From CAWATZ01 sp963784995 (lineage in GTDB: Bacteria; Planctomycetota; Planctomycetia; Gemmatales; Gemmataceae), in assembly GCA_963784995.1 (NCBI GenBank), contig CAWATZ010000024.1, positions 186,001-250,000 of the forward strand: a stretch of 64,000 bases of DNA, read 5' to 3'. The notes below the pieces were generated by a model that saw nothing but the letters and a program-made list of their open reading frames with translations, did no database searches and was not told the DNA's origin. The translations under genes and the position numbers were made by a program. Shown one piece after another: positions 1-8,219 of this stretch (position 1 is its first letter; each line of letters starts with the position of its first letter).

Positions 1-1
1 C

Positions 2-397
2 CGCATCGAACGGCCGTGGGTGGACATGCCGGTTTCCCGGCTGAAGATCAACGTTGCCCAGGTCCTCAAGGACGAGGGCTTTGTCCTGGATTACCACGTG
101 GTGAGCCAGGGCACCGACGCGGAGGGGCACCCGGTCATTCACGAAGAGACCGACCTGAGCAAGAAGGGCGTGATCCTGCGCGTGCATCTGAAATACGGCC
201 CCGAGGGCGAGCACGTGCTGCGGCACGTCGAGCGCGTCAGCAAGCCGGGCCGGCGTTACTACAAGCGCCACAGCGAGCTGCGGCCGGTCCTCGACGGCCT
301 GGGCATCAGCATCCTGAGCACCAGCAAGGGCGTCATGAGCGACCGCCGGGCCCGGGCCCAGCGCCTCGGCGGCGAGGTGCTGGCGGCCGTCTGGTAA
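2..397 (+). CDS. rpsH: 30S ribosomal protein S8, 5' truncated by the window edge
   Basis: S8 binds the central domain of 16S rRNA early in 30S assembly. The reading frame is open from base 2 (R-I-E-R-P-W-V-D-M-P) to TAA at 395-397. The family normally starts with an MTDPIADMLTRIRN-like segment before this point, so the internal ATG at 20 is not the start and the true N-terminus lies left of the window. The visible 131 codons cover most of the usual ~132-residue protein, including the conserved C-terminal S-T-S-K-G-V-M-S-D segment. rplF follows after a 162-base gap filled by a large inverted repeat. Confidence 0.95.
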   Translation, partial: RIERPWVDMPVSRLKINVAQVLKDEGFVLDYHVVSQGTDAEGHPVIHEETDLSKKGVILRVHLKYGPEGEHVLRHVERVSKPGRRYYKRHSELRPVLDGLGISILSTSKGVMSDRRARAQRLGGEVLAAVW

Positions 398-398
398 A

Positions 399-543
399 TC
401 GACCCCTGCCGGCTTGCCCGGCAGGTGAAGGAGGTCAATGGCTAGAAGGGTGGGTGGAGAAAAAGAAAGAATGGTTTCTTTGCGCCGCACCTTTTCTAGC
501 TGGTGACCTGCTTCACCTGCCGGGCAAGCCGGCAGGGGGTCGA
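399..543. repeat. Large inverted repeat between rpsH and rplF (family A, copy 1)
   Basis: The left arm at 399-448 and the right arm at 491-543 are reverse complements over about 45 of 50 positions, around a ~42-base A/G-rich centre. Each arm contains its own short hairpin (CTGCCGG / CCGGCAG). A second copy with perfect arms lies at 4215-4344, between secY and map. As RNA it would fold into a very long stem inside the ribosomal-protein transcript. No coding capacity is seen. Confidence 0.9.
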
Positions 544-559
544 AGATGGGAGAAGAACA

Positions 560-1111
560 ATGTCTCGTATCGGCAAGCAACCGGTGGTGATCCCGGACAA
601 GGTCAAGGTCAAGGTGGCCGACGGCAAGGTCTACGTCGAAGGTCCGCTGGGCAAGCTGGAGATGCAGCACCACCCGAACATGAAGGTGGTCTTCGACGAC
701 CAGAAGAAGCAGATCGTCGTCACCCGCCCCGACGACGAACGGCAAAACCGGTCTCTGCACGGCCTGACCCGCAGCCTGATCAACAACATGGTCGAGGGCG
801 TCACCAAGGGCTACCAGAAGACGCTCAAGATCGAGGGCGTCGGCTACCAGGCGGCGATGGACAAGAAGGCGGTCAAGCTGACCGTCGGCTATGCCAACTC
901 CATCATCCTGCCGCCGCCCGACGGCGTCACGGTGACGGTGCCCGATCCGACCACGATCGTGGTCAAGGGCGCGGACAAGCAGAAGGTCGGCCAGTATGCG
1001 GCCGAGATCCGGGCCAGCCGCAAGCCGGAGCCGTACAAGGGCAAGGGCATCCGCTACGAGAAGGAAGTGGTTCGCCGCAAGGAAGGCAAGGCCTTCGGCA
1101 CCACCAGTTGA
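560..1111 (+). CDS. rplF: 50S ribosomal protein L6
   Basis: L6 sits at the base of the L7/L12 stalk of the 50S subunit and contacts 23S rRNA. The ATG at 560 begins MSRIGKQPVVIPD and is preceded by GGGAGAAG. The upstream open frame from 503 runs through the inverted repeat and is not coding. The product has 183 residues, the normal L6 size. It carries the C-terminal signature PEPYKGKGIRY followed by the basic tail ending in KAFGTTS. rplR follows after 14 bases. Confidence 0.96.
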   Translation: MSRIGKQPVVIPDKVKVKVADGKVYVEGPLGKLEMQHHPNMKVVFDDQKKQIVVTRPDDERQNRSLHGLTRSLINNMVEGVTKGYQKTLKIEGVGYQAAMDKKAVKLTVGYANSIILPPPDGVTVTVPDPTTIVVKGADKQKVGQYAAEIRASRKPEPYKGKGIRYEKEVVRRKEGKAFGTTS

Positions 1112-1125
1112 TCCTCGAGGCGATC

Positions 1126-1494
1126 ATGAACCAGCAGCAACGCATCATCAAGAGCCGGCAGCGACGGGCCTTCCGCGTGCGGAACAAGATCGTCGGCACG
1201 CCGGAACGTCCCCGGCTGTCCGTCTTTCGCAGTTCTAAGCACATTTACGTGCAGCTGATCGACGACATCAAGGGCGTGACCCTGGCGGCGACCAGCACGC
1301 AGGCCAAGGACGTCCGCGGCAGCACGCCCTACGGCGGCAACAAGAAGGCAGCCGAGGTGGTTGGCAAGCGGCTGGCCGAGATCGCCAAGGAAAAAGGCAT
1401 TGCCAAGGCGGCCTTCGATCGGGGACACTATCGCTATCACGGCCGGATCAAGGCCCTCGCCGACGCGGCCCGCAAGGCCGGTCTGGAGTTTTGA
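1126..1494 (+). CDS. rplR: 50S ribosomal protein L18
   Basis: L18 binds 5S rRNA and helps place it in the central protuberance of the 50S subunit. The 122-residue product starts MNQQQRIIKSRQRR. It shows the family features RPRLSVFRSSKHIYVQLIDD near residues 29-48 and the C-terminal AFDRGHYRYHGRIKALADAAR. A longer open frame in the same phase, beginning at base 16, is antiparallel noise across rpsH and rplF, so the ATG at 1126 is chosen. It sits 14 bases after rplF and 18 bases before rpsE. Confidence 0.95.
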   Translation: MNQQQRIIKSRQRRAFRVRNKIVGTPERPRLSVFRSSKHIYVQLIDDIKGVTLAATSTQAKDVRGSTPYGGNKKAAEVVGKRLAEIAKEKGIAKAAFDRGHYRYHGRIKALADAARKAGLEF

Positions 1495-1512
1495 GAAGAC
1501 AACGGAGAAACT

Positions 1513-2010
1513 ATGGCCAGAGAACGTGAGTCGCGGGCGGACGGGCTAGAGGAGCGAGTCGTCAAGATCCGCCGTTGTGCCGCCGTGGTCAAGGGCGGCC
1601 GGCGTTTCAGCTTCAACGCCCTGGTCGTCGTGGGAGACCGCAGCGGCCGGGTGGCCGCCGGCTACGGCAAGGCCAACGAAGTGCCTCCCGCCGTGGACAA
1701 GGCCACCAAGGACGCCCAGGAAACGATGAAACGCCAGAAACGGATCTCGCTCAAGGGCGACACGATCCCGCACCGGGTCATTGGCAAGTTCGGGGCCAGC
1801 AAGGTCATCATGGTGCCGGCCGGTCCGGGCACCGGCGTCAAGGCCGGTCCCGGCGTTCGTGACGTGCTGGTGCTGGCCGGCGTCCGCAACATCCTGACCA
1901 AGGTGCATGGCAGCAGCAATCCGATCAACCTGGTCAAGGCCACCATCGCCGGCTTGCAGGAGCTGCGGACACGCGAGGAAGTGGCTGCGTTACGAGGAGT
2001 GGAACTGTAA
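1513..2010 (+). CDS. rpsE: 30S ribosomal protein S5
   Basis: S5 lies at the mRNA entry and decoding side of the 30S subunit and affects translational accuracy. The 165-residue protein has the N-terminal double-stranded-RNA-binding-like half (VVKGGRRFSFNALVVVGD, GYGKANEVPPAV) and the C-terminal half with IMVPAGPGTGVKAGPGVRDVL. The TAA stop overlaps the rplO start (TAATG), so the two are translationally coupled. The rpmD gene (L30), usually between rpsE and rplO, is absent. Confidence 0.96.
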   Translation: MARERESRADGLEERVVKIRRCAAVVKGGRRFSFNALVVVGDRSGRVAAGYGKANEVPPAVDKATKDAQETMKRQKRISLKGDTIPHRVIGKFGASKVIMVPAGPGTGVKAGPGVRDVLVLAGVRNILTKVHGSSNPINLVKATIAGLQELRTREEVAALRGVEL

Positions 2011-2516
2011 TGGACCTGTCCAAAGTCCACGAGGGCGTTCACAAGCATCGCTCCAAGAAGCGCGTCGGCCGGGGCATCGGCAGCGGCCACGGCAAGACCG
2101 CGACCCGCGGTCACAAGGGCCAGTGGGCCAGCGCCGGGGCCGGCCATTTCCGCTTTACCTTTGAAGGCGGTCAGATGCCGCTGTTCCGCCGCATGCCCAA
2201 GCGCGGCTTCAGCAACGCCACCTGGGAGAAGAATTACCACGTCGTCAACGTCGGCGCACTCGACGAGGCCTTCAAGGACGGCGACGTGGTCGATCCGGCG
2301 GCGCTGCGGAAAGCGGGCCTGGCCAAGGGCAAGGCCGACGGTATCCGCATCCTGGGCGATGGCGAGCTGACCAGGAAGCTGACCGTCAAGGCGCATGGCT
2401 TCTCGAAGTCGGCCAGCGAGAAGATCACCGCCAAGGGCGGCACGGCGGAGGTGATTCCGCCGCCCAAGAAGCCAGTACGCAACAAGATGAAGCCACGACC
2501 GAGCAAGGGGAGTTGA
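2010..2516 (+). CDS. rplO: 50S ribosomal protein L15
   Basis: L15 is a late-assembling 50S protein that contacts 23S rRNA through a long basic extension. The start codon shares its A with the rpsE stop codon. The 168 residues show the glycine-rich N-terminus (KKRVGRGIGSGHGKTATRGHKG), the middle segment FEGGQMPLFRRMPKRGF and a lysine-rich C-terminus. A perfect inverted repeat begins directly after the stop codon. Confidence 0.95.
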   Translation: MDLSKVHEGVHKHRSKKRVGRGIGSGHGKTATRGHKGQWASAGAGHFRFTFEGGQMPLFRRMPKRGFSNATWEKNYHVVNVGALDEAFKDGDVVDPAALRKAGLAKGKADGIRILGDGELTRKLTVKAHGFSKSASEKITAKGGTAEVIPPPKKPVRNKMKPRPSKGS

Positions 2517-2517
2517 T

Positions 2518-2584
2518 TTGTTAGCCGCGACGCGCAGCGGAGCGCGTCTTCCAACCGCGCTCCGCTGCGCGTCGCGGCTAACAA
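2518..2584. repeat. Perfect 29-base inverted repeat after rplO (family B)
   Basis: The left arm at 2518-2546 and the right arm at 2556-2584 are exact reverse complements around a 9-base loop. The core motif is TTAGCCGCGACGCGCAGCGG. It could act as a transcription terminator or RNA stabiliser between rplO and secY, but no T-tract follows. A longer complete relative lies at 49045-49146, and a single arm lies inside the histidine kinase gene at 23863-23907. Confidence 0.93.
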
Positions 2585-2815
2585 AAGACTCGAAGCGAGA
2601 TTATCTGCTCTGGCCGTCCTGATTGAGCCAGACCAGACAGAAAAGGAGTCTTGCGGGCGACTGGCGGACCAACCCCGAGATCGCTGCCGGATACGCGCAG
2701 TGGCCGGAGACGACTGCGATCTCGTCTCTGCGCCACTTTTTTTCGTGCATGGACCCGGGGCCGTTGTTGCCGCAGGGAGGCGTGGCACGGGTTCCTCTTC
2801 CAAGGGGATGGACTC
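2585..2815 (+). other. Non-coding leader between the rplO repeat and secY
   Basis: This 231-base gap has no convincing ORF of its own; open frames here are upstream extensions of secY. No clear promoter was recognised. The secY ribosome binding site (AAGGGGATG) lies at its end. Confidence 0.5.
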
Positions 2816-4207
2816 ATGGGCAAAGTGAAAGCGATTTTTGCGATCCCGGAATTGCGGCAGAAGATCTTCATCACGCTGCTGTTCCTGGCCATCTACCGGG
2901 TCGGGTTCGCGATCCCGATCCCCTACGTCGATCAGCTGAAGATGAACCGGACCGGGGGAGCCGCCGGCGGCGCGCTCGGTCAGGTCCTCGGCTTTGTCTC
3001 CATGTTCTCGGGCGGTGATCTCGGCCGGGCTTCGGTCTTCGGCCTGGGCATCATGCCCTACATCTCGGCGTCGATTATCTTCCAGCTGCTCGGGGCGGTT
3101 TATCCGCCGCTGGAAAAGCTGATGAAGGAAGGCGAGAGCGGCCGGAAGAAGATCAACGAATACACCCGCTACGCCACCGTGGCCATCTGCCTGTTCCAGT
3201 CGTTCATGTACATCCAGTACGTGATGCGGCCCAGCCCCAACGGGCTCGGCTGGTACATCCCAGGACCGGACGGCACCCCGCTGTATGACAACTGGTTTTA
3301 CTGGATGGTCATGGTGGTGACCATGACGGCCGGCACCATCTTCCTGATGTGGATCGGCGAACAGATCGACGAGTACGGCATCGGCAACGGCATCAGCTTG
3401 ATCATCATGGCCGGCATCGTGTCGCGCATCCCCGACGCGACCATGTCGATGTTCTTCGAGCCCGGTAGCGCCGGCTGGCACGTCAAGCAGTCGGTGTTCT
3501 CGCTGGGCGGCAGTGGCTCGGGTGGCATGAGCCTGGAGAAACTGGTCACCCTGGTCGTGATGTTCCTGGCGGTGGTCGTGGCCGTGATTGCCATCACCAA
3601 GGGCCAGCGGCGCATCCCGACGCAGTCGGCCCGGCACGTCCGCGGCCGGCGCGTCTTCGGCGGCAATCGCCAGAACCTGCCGCTGCGCGTCAACCAGGCC
3701 GGCGTCATGCCGGTGATCTTCGCCAGCAGTCTGCTGGTGCTGCCCACCTGGATCTTCCAGATGCTGGCCGCCTCCACCGGCTGGGCGTGGGCCATCTGGG
3801 TCCAGGAGTCGTTCTACCGCGGCAGCAGCTGGCTGTACAACATGTGCTTCATTGCCCTGATCTACATGTTCTGCTACTTCTGGACGGCTATCAGCTTCAA
3901 CCCCAAGGACCTGGCCAACAACCTGAAGGACTACGGCAGCTTCATCCCGGGCTATCGGCCGGGCAAGCGCACGGAAGAGTACCTCGACAAGGTGCTGGCC
4001 CGGATCACGTACGTCGGGGCCGCGTTCCTCGCCGTGATTGCGGTCATCCCGACGCTGATCACCGCCACCCTGGACGTCGATCCCCGGCTCGCCAGCTTCT
4101 ACGGCGGCACCAGCTTGCTGATCGTCATCAGCGTGGCCCTCGATCTGGTCCAGAAGATCAACAGCCACCTGGTGATGCGGAATTACCCGGGGTTGACGGA
4201 GGATTGA
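2816..4207 (+). CDS. secY: Protein translocase subunit SecY
   Basis: SecY forms the protein-conducting channel of the inner-membrane Sec translocon with SecE and SecG. The ATG at 2816 follows AAGGGGATGGACTC and starts MGKVKAIFAIPELRQK. The frame from 2651 is an upstream extension without family similarity. The 463-residue product has ten hydrophobic segments. It shows the plug-region signature LGIMPYISASIIFQLL, the YGIGNGISLIIMAGI segment, the basic cytosolic loop KGQRRIPTQSARHVRGRR and the C-terminal FNPKDLANNLKDYGSFIPGY region. adk, which often follows secY, is missing; an inverted repeat and map come next. Confidence 0.96.
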   Translation: MGKVKAIFAIPELRQKIFITLLFLAIYRVGFAIPIPYVDQLKMNRTGGAAGGALGQVLGFVSMFSGGDLGRASVFGLGIMPYISASIIFQLLGAVYPPLEKLMKEGESGRKKINEYTRYATVAICLFQSFMYIQYVMRPSPNGLGWYIPGPDGTPLYDNWFYWMVMVVTMTAGTIFLMWIGEQIDEYGIGNGISLIIMAGIVSRIPDATMSMFFEPGSAGWHVKQSVFSLGGSGSGGMSLEKLVTLVVMFLAVVVAVIAITKGQRRIPTQSARHVRGRRVFGGNRQNLPLRVNQAGVMPVIFASSLLVLPTWIFQMLAASTGWAWAIWVQESFYRGSSWLYNMCFIALIYMFCYFWTAISFNPKDLANNLKDYGSFIPGYRPGKRTEEYLDKVLARITYVGAAFLAVIAVIPTLITATLDVDPRLASFYGGTSLLIVISVALDLVQKINSHLVMRNYPGLTED

Positions 4208-4214
4208 TTGTTGC

Positions 4215-4344
4215 TCGACCCCTGCCGGCTTGCCCGGCAGGTGAAGCAGGTCAACGGCTAGAAGGGAGAAAAGAAAAGTTTGTTGTGTTCTTCTCTTCTA
4301 GCCGTTGACCTGCTTCACCTGCCGGGCAAGCCGGCAGGGGTCGA
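4215..4344. repeat. Perfect 49-base inverted repeat between secY and map (family A, copy 2)
   Basis: The arms at 4215-4263 and 4296-4344 are exact reverse complements over 49 bases, around a 32-base A-rich centre. This is the intact version of the element at 399-543. The perfect pairing next to a highly expressed operon suggests a recent copy. It begins 7 bases after the secY stop codon. Confidence 0.95.
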
Positions 4345-4435
4345 AGAGGTTTGCGAAGACGATGGTTCCGAGTATGATTGATGAGGAGGTCTCTCCTTCC
4401 GTGACTAGAATCCTCAAGGAACCGGGTGGTCGGTC

Positions 4436-5245
4436 GTGTTGAAATTCTTCTCTTCCAACAAGCCGGAGCTGAAATCGCCGCGCGAGATCGGCCTGATGCG
4501 CGAGGCGGGCAAGATCGTCGCCGAGGCCCTGCGGACCTGCCGCCAGATGTGCAAGCCCGGCGTGAAAACCATCGAGCTGGACCAGGCCGTCGAGGCGCTG
4601 TATGCGGCCAAGGGGGCCGAGTCGCTGTTCAAGGGCTACAAGGGCCGAGTGCCGTTCCCGGCCGTGACCTGCATCTCGCTCAACGAGCAGGTGGTTCACG
4701 GCATCCCCGGCCAGCGGGTCATCAAGGAGGGCGACCTGGTCAAGATCGACACCGCCTGCAAGCTCAACGGCTGGTGCGCCGACGCAGCCATCACCATCAT
4801 GGTGGGCAACGTCAGCAGCGAGAAGAAGCGGCTGGTCGAGGTCGGCGAGCAAGTGCTGCGCGTGGCCATGCAGGAGATGAGCCGGCGCAAGTGGTGGTCG
4901 GAAGTGGCCTCGCAGATGCAGCGTGTGGCCGAGTCGGCCGGGTTCAGCGTTGTCACACAATACGTCGGCCACGGCATCGGCCGGATCATGCACGAGAACC
5001 CGCAGGTGCCCAACTTCGTCAACCGGGAGATGCGCAAGCACGACTTCCGGTTGGAAGAGGGGTTAGTCCTGGCAGTCGAGCCGATGGTGAACATGCGGAC
5101 GGCTGAGACCGAAACCCTCCGCGATCACTGGACCGTCGTGACCCGCGACGGCCTGCCCAGCGTTCACGTGGAGCACACCTTGGCCATCACCAGGGAGGGG
5201 GTCTACGTGGTCACGGCGGACGAGGAAACGATTGTCAAGGCGTGA
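4436..5245 (+). CDS. map: Methionine aminopeptidase, type I
   Basis: This enzyme removes the initiator methionine from new proteins with a dinuclear metal centre in a pita-bread fold. All five metal ligands can be placed: D105 and D116 (in KIDTACK and CADAAIT, spaced 11 as in the family), H179 (GHGIGR), E215 (AVEPMV) and E246 (VEHTLAI). The frame starts with GTG at 4436; TTG at 4439 is an alternative. The 269-residue length fits type I enzymes. It sits between secY and rpmJ, the usual neighbourhood, but infA is not present. Confidence 0.95.
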   Translation: MLKFFSSNKPELKSPREIGLMREAGKIVAEALRTCRQMCKPGVKTIELDQAVEALYAAKGAESLFKGYKGRVPFPAVTCISLNEQVVHGIPGQRVIKEGDLVKIDTACKLNGWCADAAITIMVGNVSSEKKRLVEVGEQVLRVAMQEMSRRKWWSEVASQMQRVAESAGFSVVTQYVGHGIGRIMHENPQVPNFVNREMRKHDFRLEEGLVLAVEPMVNMRTAETETLRDHWTVVTRDGLPSVHVEHTLAITREGVYVVTADEETIVKA

Positions 5246-5374
5246 AGCGCGTTTTCTCCCTTGTCGAACACAGGGGCCATTGCTAAATTGGTAGCTTCCG
5301 CGAAATCGCCATGAAATAACCGCCCCTGCTTCACGCGGTCGCAAGGCGGTTTGCAGTCGGAGTGAGAGTGAGCC

Positions 5375-5488
5375 ATGAAGGTGCGAGCAAGCGTCAAACG
5401 AATCTGTGAGAATTGCAAGCTGGTCCGACGCCACGGCAAGTTGCTGGTCATTTGCAGCAACCCGCGCCACAAGCAGCGTCAGGGCTGA
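5375..5488 (+). CDS. rpmJ: 50S ribosomal protein L36
   Basis: This is the smallest 50S protein, a zinc ribbon that stabilises 23S rRNA. The 37 codons from ATG 5375 encode MKVRASVKRICENCKL and end in RHKQRQG. The zinc ligands C11, C14, C27 and H32 are all present, so this is the zinc-binding form. It stands 129 bases after map and 13 bases before rpsM. Confidence 0.95.
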   Translation: MKVRASVKRICENCKLVRRHGKLLVICSNPRHKQRQG

Positions 5489-5501
5489 GGAGTAAGAGCG
5501 T

Positions 5502-5882
5502 ATGCCCCGTATCCTTGGTGTGGACATCCCGGCGGACAAGCCCACACACATTTCCTTGCGATACATCGAAGGCATCGGGCCGACGCTGGCGCTGCGCGTC
5601 TGCGAGCAGGCCCGGGTCGATCCGCAACGCAAGGCCCGGGAACTGTCCGACGAGGACATCGCCCGGATCGCGACCCTGCTGGATCGCGATTACGTGGTCG
5701 AGGGTCCACTGCGCCGGCAGATTGCCCAGAACATCGCCCGGTTGCGCGACATCCAGTGCTACCGCGGCCTGCGGCATCGCAAGAGCCTGCCGGTCCGCGG
5801 CCAGCGGACGCGCACCAACGCCCGGACCCGCAAGGGCCCACGCAAGACCGTGGCCGGCAAGAAGGGCGTGAAGGACAAGTAA
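5502..5882 (+). CDS. rpsM: 30S ribosomal protein S13
   Basis: S13 sits in the head of the 30S subunit and contacts the P-site tRNA and the 50S subunit. The 126 residues start MPRILGVDIPADKPTHISL. They contain the helix-two-turn-helix region (IEGIGPTLALRVCEQA) and the C-terminal basic tail with LRHRKSLPVRGQRTRTNART. A GAGGAG site precedes the ATG. The next gene, rpsK, is separated by 169 bases containing two inverted repeats. Confidence 0.96.
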   Translation: MPRILGVDIPADKPTHISLRYIEGIGPTLALRVCEQARVDPQRKARELSDEDIARIATLLDRDYVVEGPLRRQIAQNIARLRDIQCYRGLRHRKSLPVRGQRTRTNARTRKGPRKTVAGKKGVKDK

Positions 5883-5897
5883 CGAAGTCTGCTTCCC

Positions 5898-5950
5898 AGG
5901 CCGCAAGCGGCTTAGCGTTCCTGGCTGGTGCGCTCAGCCGCAAGCGGCCT
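5898..5950. repeat. Imperfect inverted repeat after rpsM (family C)
   Basis: The arms at 5898-5917 and 5931-5950 share the core CCGCAAGCGGCTTAGCG. The same motif forms an inverted repeat at 35015-35065. Three mismatches separate the arms here. Confidence 0.7.
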
Positions 5951-5978
5951 GGGGACTGGGAACCAGGCAATGGGCCTT

Positions 5979-6024
5979 GCCGGAAGCGTCGGCGCGAAGA
6001 GGAGTTCGCGCCGACGCTTCCGGC
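5979..6024. repeat. Perfect 20-base hairpin upstream of rpsK
   Basis: The arms at 5979-5998 and 6005-6024 are exact reverse complements around a 6-base loop. It ends 27 bases before the rpsK start. It lacks a T-tract, so termination is not evident; an RNA-stability or regulatory role is only an inference. Confidence 0.85.
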
Positions 6025-6051
6025 ATCTGACGCTGAGAGAGGTCGAGATCC

Positions 6052-6432
6052 GTGGCCAAAAGCAAGAAACGCAAACAACGACGCAACGTCAGTCGAGGCA
6101 TCGCCCACATCAAGGCGACCTTCAACAACACCATCGTCACCATCACCGACACCAACGGCGATGCCCTTTGCTACGCCTCGGCCGGCACGGTGGGGTTCAA
6201 GGGCAGCCGGAAGAGCACACCGTTCGCGGCCCAGCGGGCGGCGGAGATCGTGGCCGAGAAGGCCTCCAAGTTCGGTCTGAAAGAGGTCGAGGTCCGGGTC
6301 AAGGGGCCTGGCTCCGGCCGAGAGTCGGCCATCACCGCCTTGCAGCAGGCCGGCCTGACCATCAAGGCCATCGAGGACGTGACGCCGCTGCCGCACAACG
6401 GCTGCCGGCCGCCCAAGAAACGCCGGGTGTAA
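6052..6432 (+). CDS. rpsK: 30S ribosomal protein S11
   Basis: S11 forms part of the 30S platform near the mRNA exit site. The frame starts with GTG at 6052 (GTGGCCAAAAGC, M-A-K-S), preceded by a GAGAGAGG stretch. The 126-residue product has the family segments AHIKATFNNTIVTITDTNG, KGSRKSTPFAAQRAAE and the C-terminal signature DVTPLPHNGCRPPKKRRV. rpsD follows after 32 bases. Confidence 0.96.
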   Translation: MAKSKKRKQRRNVSRGIAHIKATFNNTIVTITDTNGDALCYASAGTVGFKGSRKSTPFAAQRAAEIVAEKASKFGLKEVEVRVKGPGSGRESAITALQQAGLTIKAIEDVTPLPHNGCRPPKKRRV

Positions 6433-6464
6433 TCAACGAACCGCAACCACGAGCCTGAAAGAAC

Positions 6465-7101
6465 ATGGGACGTAATCTCGATCCTGTTTGCCAGAAATGT
6501 CGCCGTGAGGGCGTCAAGCTGTATCTCAAGGGCAGCCGTTGCGAAAGCCCCAAGTGCGCCATCGAGCGCCGCAACGTCGGCGCCCGGCATGCACGGCTAT
6601 CGCCGGGCCAAGCTGAGCGAGTACGGCATCCGCCTCCGCGAGAAGCAGAAGCTGAAACGGTTCTACGGCATCTTCGAGCGCCAGTTCCGGCGGTACTTCA
6701 GCCTGGCGTCGCGCTCGCCGGAAAACACCGGCGAGGTGATGCTGGCCATCATGGAGCGCCGGCTGGACAACGTCGTTCACCGACTGGGCTGGGCCTCGAG
6801 CCGGGCCGCCGCCCGGCAGCTGGTCACCCACGGGCACGTCAACCTCAACGGCAAGCACTGCAACGTGCCCAGCTTGCTGGTGAAGGTCAACGACCTGGTG
6901 TCGATCAAGAATCGGCCGCAGGGGCTACAGCTGGTCCGGCTCAGCCTGCAAGGAAACAACACCCCGGTTCCCGAGTACCTGGAGCGCTCGCAGGGCGAGC
7001 CGTTTGAAGGTAAGCTGCTGCGGCTGCCGACCCGCAGCGACATCGACCCGCGCATCCAGGACATTCGCGAACAGTTAATCATCGAATTTTGCTCACGCTG
7101 A
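6465..7101 (+). CDS. rpsD: 30S ribosomal protein S4, with an apparent 1-base frameshift
   Basis: S4 is a primary 16S rRNA-binding protein that nucleates 30S assembly. The N-terminal part begins MGRNLDPVCQKCRREGVKLY at 6465 and contains the paired cysteines of zinc-type S4. The rest (PGMHGYRRAKLSEYG to the C-terminal LIIEFCSR) is one base out of phase. Removing one G at 6579-6580 joins ERRNV to APGMHG, which lines up with the family's ERRPYPPGQHG. The corrected protein is 211 residues, a normal S4 length, with the S4 RNA-binding domain around residues 100-160. rpsD is essential and usually single copy, so a sequence error is more likely than a pseudogene. Confidence 0.93.
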
Positions 7102-7191
7102 CCTGCGAGGGTGGACGGCCCGCGCCGGAGGCTGGTCAGGATGGCCGGTACGGTTGCTGGCTGTCGCTCTCGACAAAGGAGAAGATCGCAC

Positions 7192-8199
7192 ATGCGTATC
7201 CGCTGGCGTGGTCTGGAGCTTCCCAACCGAGTCATCCGGGATCGCTCAACGACGGCCGACCTTGCCACCTATGGCAAGTTCGTTGCCGAGCCGTTCGAGC
7301 GCGGCTTTGGCGTCACCGTGGGCAACAGCCTGCGGCGCATCCTGCTCTCCAGCCTGGAGGGCAGCGCCGTGACGCAGGTCAAGATCCAGGGTGTGCAGCA
7401 CGAGATCAGCTCCATTCCCGGCGTCGTCGAGGACGTCACCGACATCATCCTCAACATCAAGAGCCTGGTGGTCAAGAACACCAGCGAACACGTCCGCACC
7501 TTGCGGATCGACCGTCACGAACGGGGCGTCGTCAAGGGCAAGGACATAACGACCGAACAGGGCATCGAGATCATCAATCCCGACCACATCATCGCCACCC
7601 TGACCGAGGACGTGCCGTTCGTGGTCGAGATGGTGGTGGAGAACGGCCGGGGCTACAAGATGGCCGAGGAGAACGTGCTGCAAGAGCGCGAGATCGGCGT
7701 CATCCCGGTCGATTCCAGCTTCTCGCCGGTGGTCAAGGTCAAGTACTCGATTGAGGACACCCGCGTCGGTCAGAAGACCAACTACGACAAGCTGATCCTC
7801 GAGATCTGGACCAACGGCACCCTCACCCCGCAGATGGCCCTGGTGGAAGGGGCCAAGATCATGCGCAAGCACCTCAACCCGTTCATCCAGTACGCCGAGC
7901 CGGGGCCCGAGGTGGGCATCGAGGAGATACCGCAGCAAGGCGCAGAGGCCGATCAGAAGGACCTGGAGCTGGAAAAGAAACTGGGCATGAGCCTGGCCGA
8001 ACTGGAGCTGTCGGTGCGGGCGACCAACTGCCTGGAGTCCGAAGGGATCACCACGGTGCGCGACCTGGTCATCCGCAACGACGACGAGCTGCTGGAGGTT
8101 CGCAACTTCGGCGAGACCACCCTGCGCGAGGTGAAGACTAAACTGCAAGAGCGCGGGCTGTACCTGGGCATGAAGTTGCCCAGTACCCTGCGCCGCTGA
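7192..8199 (+). CDS. rpoA: DNA-directed RNA polymerase subunit alpha
   Basis: The alpha subunit dimerises to start RNA polymerase assembly and contacts activators and UP elements. The ATG at 7192 (MRIRWRGLELPNRVIRD) follows AAAGGAGAAG at a good distance. The longer frame from 7111 adds unrelated sequence. The 335 residues comprise the N-terminal dimerisation domain (GFGVTVGNSLRRILLSSLEG, then VTQVKIQGVQHE), a linker near residues 235-260, and the C-terminal helix-hairpin-helix domain at about 265-325 (LSVRATNCLESEGI, LLEVRNFGETTLREV). It lies between rpsD and rplQ as in most bacteria. Confidence 0.96.
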   Translation: MRIRWRGLELPNRVIRDRSTTADLATYGKFVAEPFERGFGVTVGNSLRRILLSSLEGSAVTQVKIQGVQHEISSIPGVVEDVTDIILNIKSLVVKNTSEHVRTLRIDRHERGVVKGKDITTEQGIEIINPDHIIATLTEDVPFVVEMVVENGRGYKMAEENVLQEREIGVIPVDSSFSPVVKVKYSIEDTRVGQKTNYDKLILEIWTNGTLTPQMALVEGAKIMRKHLNPFIQYAEPGPEVGIEEIPQQGAEADQKDLELEKKLGMSLAELELSVRATNCLESEGITTVRDLVIRNDDELLEVRNFGETTLREVKTKLQERGLYLGMKLPSTLRR

Positions 8200-8219
8200 C
8201 ACCGGAGACGGACCGAACC

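Noticed and set aside
2234..4168. 644-codon open frame on the minus strand across secY
   Set aside because: It is antisense to rplO and secY, has D/H/R-rich composition typical of a shadow of GC-rich coding DNA, and shows no family motif.
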